Positions 63,901 to 64,000 of a stretch of 64,000 nt of DNA are shown piece after piece. The stretch lies in the NCBI GenBank assembly GCA_016717285.1, contig JADKFU010000001.1, positions 372,001 through 436,000 on the forward strand, written 5' to 3'. The notes beneath the pieces were generated by a model. The model saw only the letters and a program-made list of their open reading frames with translations, searched no databases and was not told the origin of the DNA. Within the stretch, counting starts at the first letter, position 1. Every line of letters begins with the position of its first letter. Source of the stretch: Chitinophagaceae bacterium. Its GTDB lineage: Bacteria > Bacteroidota > Bacteroidia > Chitinophagales > UBA10324. Made by a program: the position numbers and the translations under genes.

Positions 63901-64000
63901 TTGAAATTACCATCTCCCGAACAGTCTGTTATTAAAAAACGAATCGCCATTCTTGGTTCCACCGGTTCCATCGGACGCCAGGCATTGGAAGTAATCGCGC
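63901..64000 (+). CDS. dxr: 1-deoxy-D-xylulose 5-phosphate reductoisomerase (partial, 5' end only)
   Basis: The first 33 codons of dxr run off the window end. The deduced KKRIAILGSTGSIGRQALEV carries the NADPH-binding G-S-T-G-S-I-G motif of the enzyme that makes 2-C-methyl-D-erythritol 4-phosphate in the non-mevalonate isoprenoid pathway. An in-frame TAA at 63877 leaves no upstream ATG, so the start is probably the TTG at 63901. Confidence 0.85.
   Translation, partial: MKLPSPEQSVIKKRIAILGSTGSIGRQALEVIA

Overview
This window comes from a member of the Bacteroidota. At least six encoded proteins end in a type IX secretion (T9SS) type A sorting domain. Two more end in the type B, gliding-motility-associated domain. 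Several genes are preceded by the Bacteroidota promoter element TAnnTTTG, in one case with a perfect TTTG-N19-TACCTTTG spacing. Base composition is moderate outside one island. The class cannot be fixed from this sequence, but the profile suits a gliding, polymer-degrading relative of Chitinophagia or Saprospiria.

Positions 1-12.8 kb are mostly housekeeping: electron transfer flavoprotein (etfB-etfA) with a bifunctional-nuclease-like gene, a nucleoside transporter, a TerC membrane protein, a branched-chain aminotransferase, the nucleotide-pool cleaner rdgB, an ECF sigma factor overlapping a membrane-anchored beta-barrel gene, and two tandem alpha/beta hydrolases. From 25.85 kb down to 13.04 kb on the minus strand runs one apparent transcription unit: promoter, two twin beta-helix proteins, a 3359-residue modular T9SS surface protein, and a strong terminator. 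The large protein holds four long near-repeats of about 1.6 kb and eight shorter ones. A short, extremely C-rich tract next to it looks artefactual.

Positions 26-37.5 kb mix metabolism (trans-sulfuration enzyme, histidine catabolism genes ftcD and hutI, chorismate synthase aroC) with a solitary TIR-domain gene and several families of short palindromic or dispersed repeats. The most striking is a paired-hairpin element whose two loops are complementary. It occurs three times around a GIY-YIG nuclease gene.

Positions 37.8-45.4 kb encode three secreted proteins, including two tandem type B paralogues, followed by a terminator and tRNA-Leu(GAG).

Positions 45.6-54.6 kb, directly after the tRNA, form an AT-rich genomic island. 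It holds a tyrosine integrase, a RelE-like toxin with an Xre-ImmA/IrrE fused partner, a frameshifted sce7725/beta-type gene, a convergent sce7726-type gene with a PD-(D/E)XK-like motif, and two adjacent TIR genes. One of the TIR genes is separated from a coiled-coil/membrane tail by a single in-frame TGA. The island also carries an apparently orphan HigA-type regulator. This defence-like block is the best candidate for an undescribed system.

Positions 54.7-64 kb return to core genes: an SBBP-repeat T9SS protein, an endonuclease III homologue, a PNGase F-like T9SS protein split by a large insertion, a secreted lipase-like protein and the first 100 bases of dxr.
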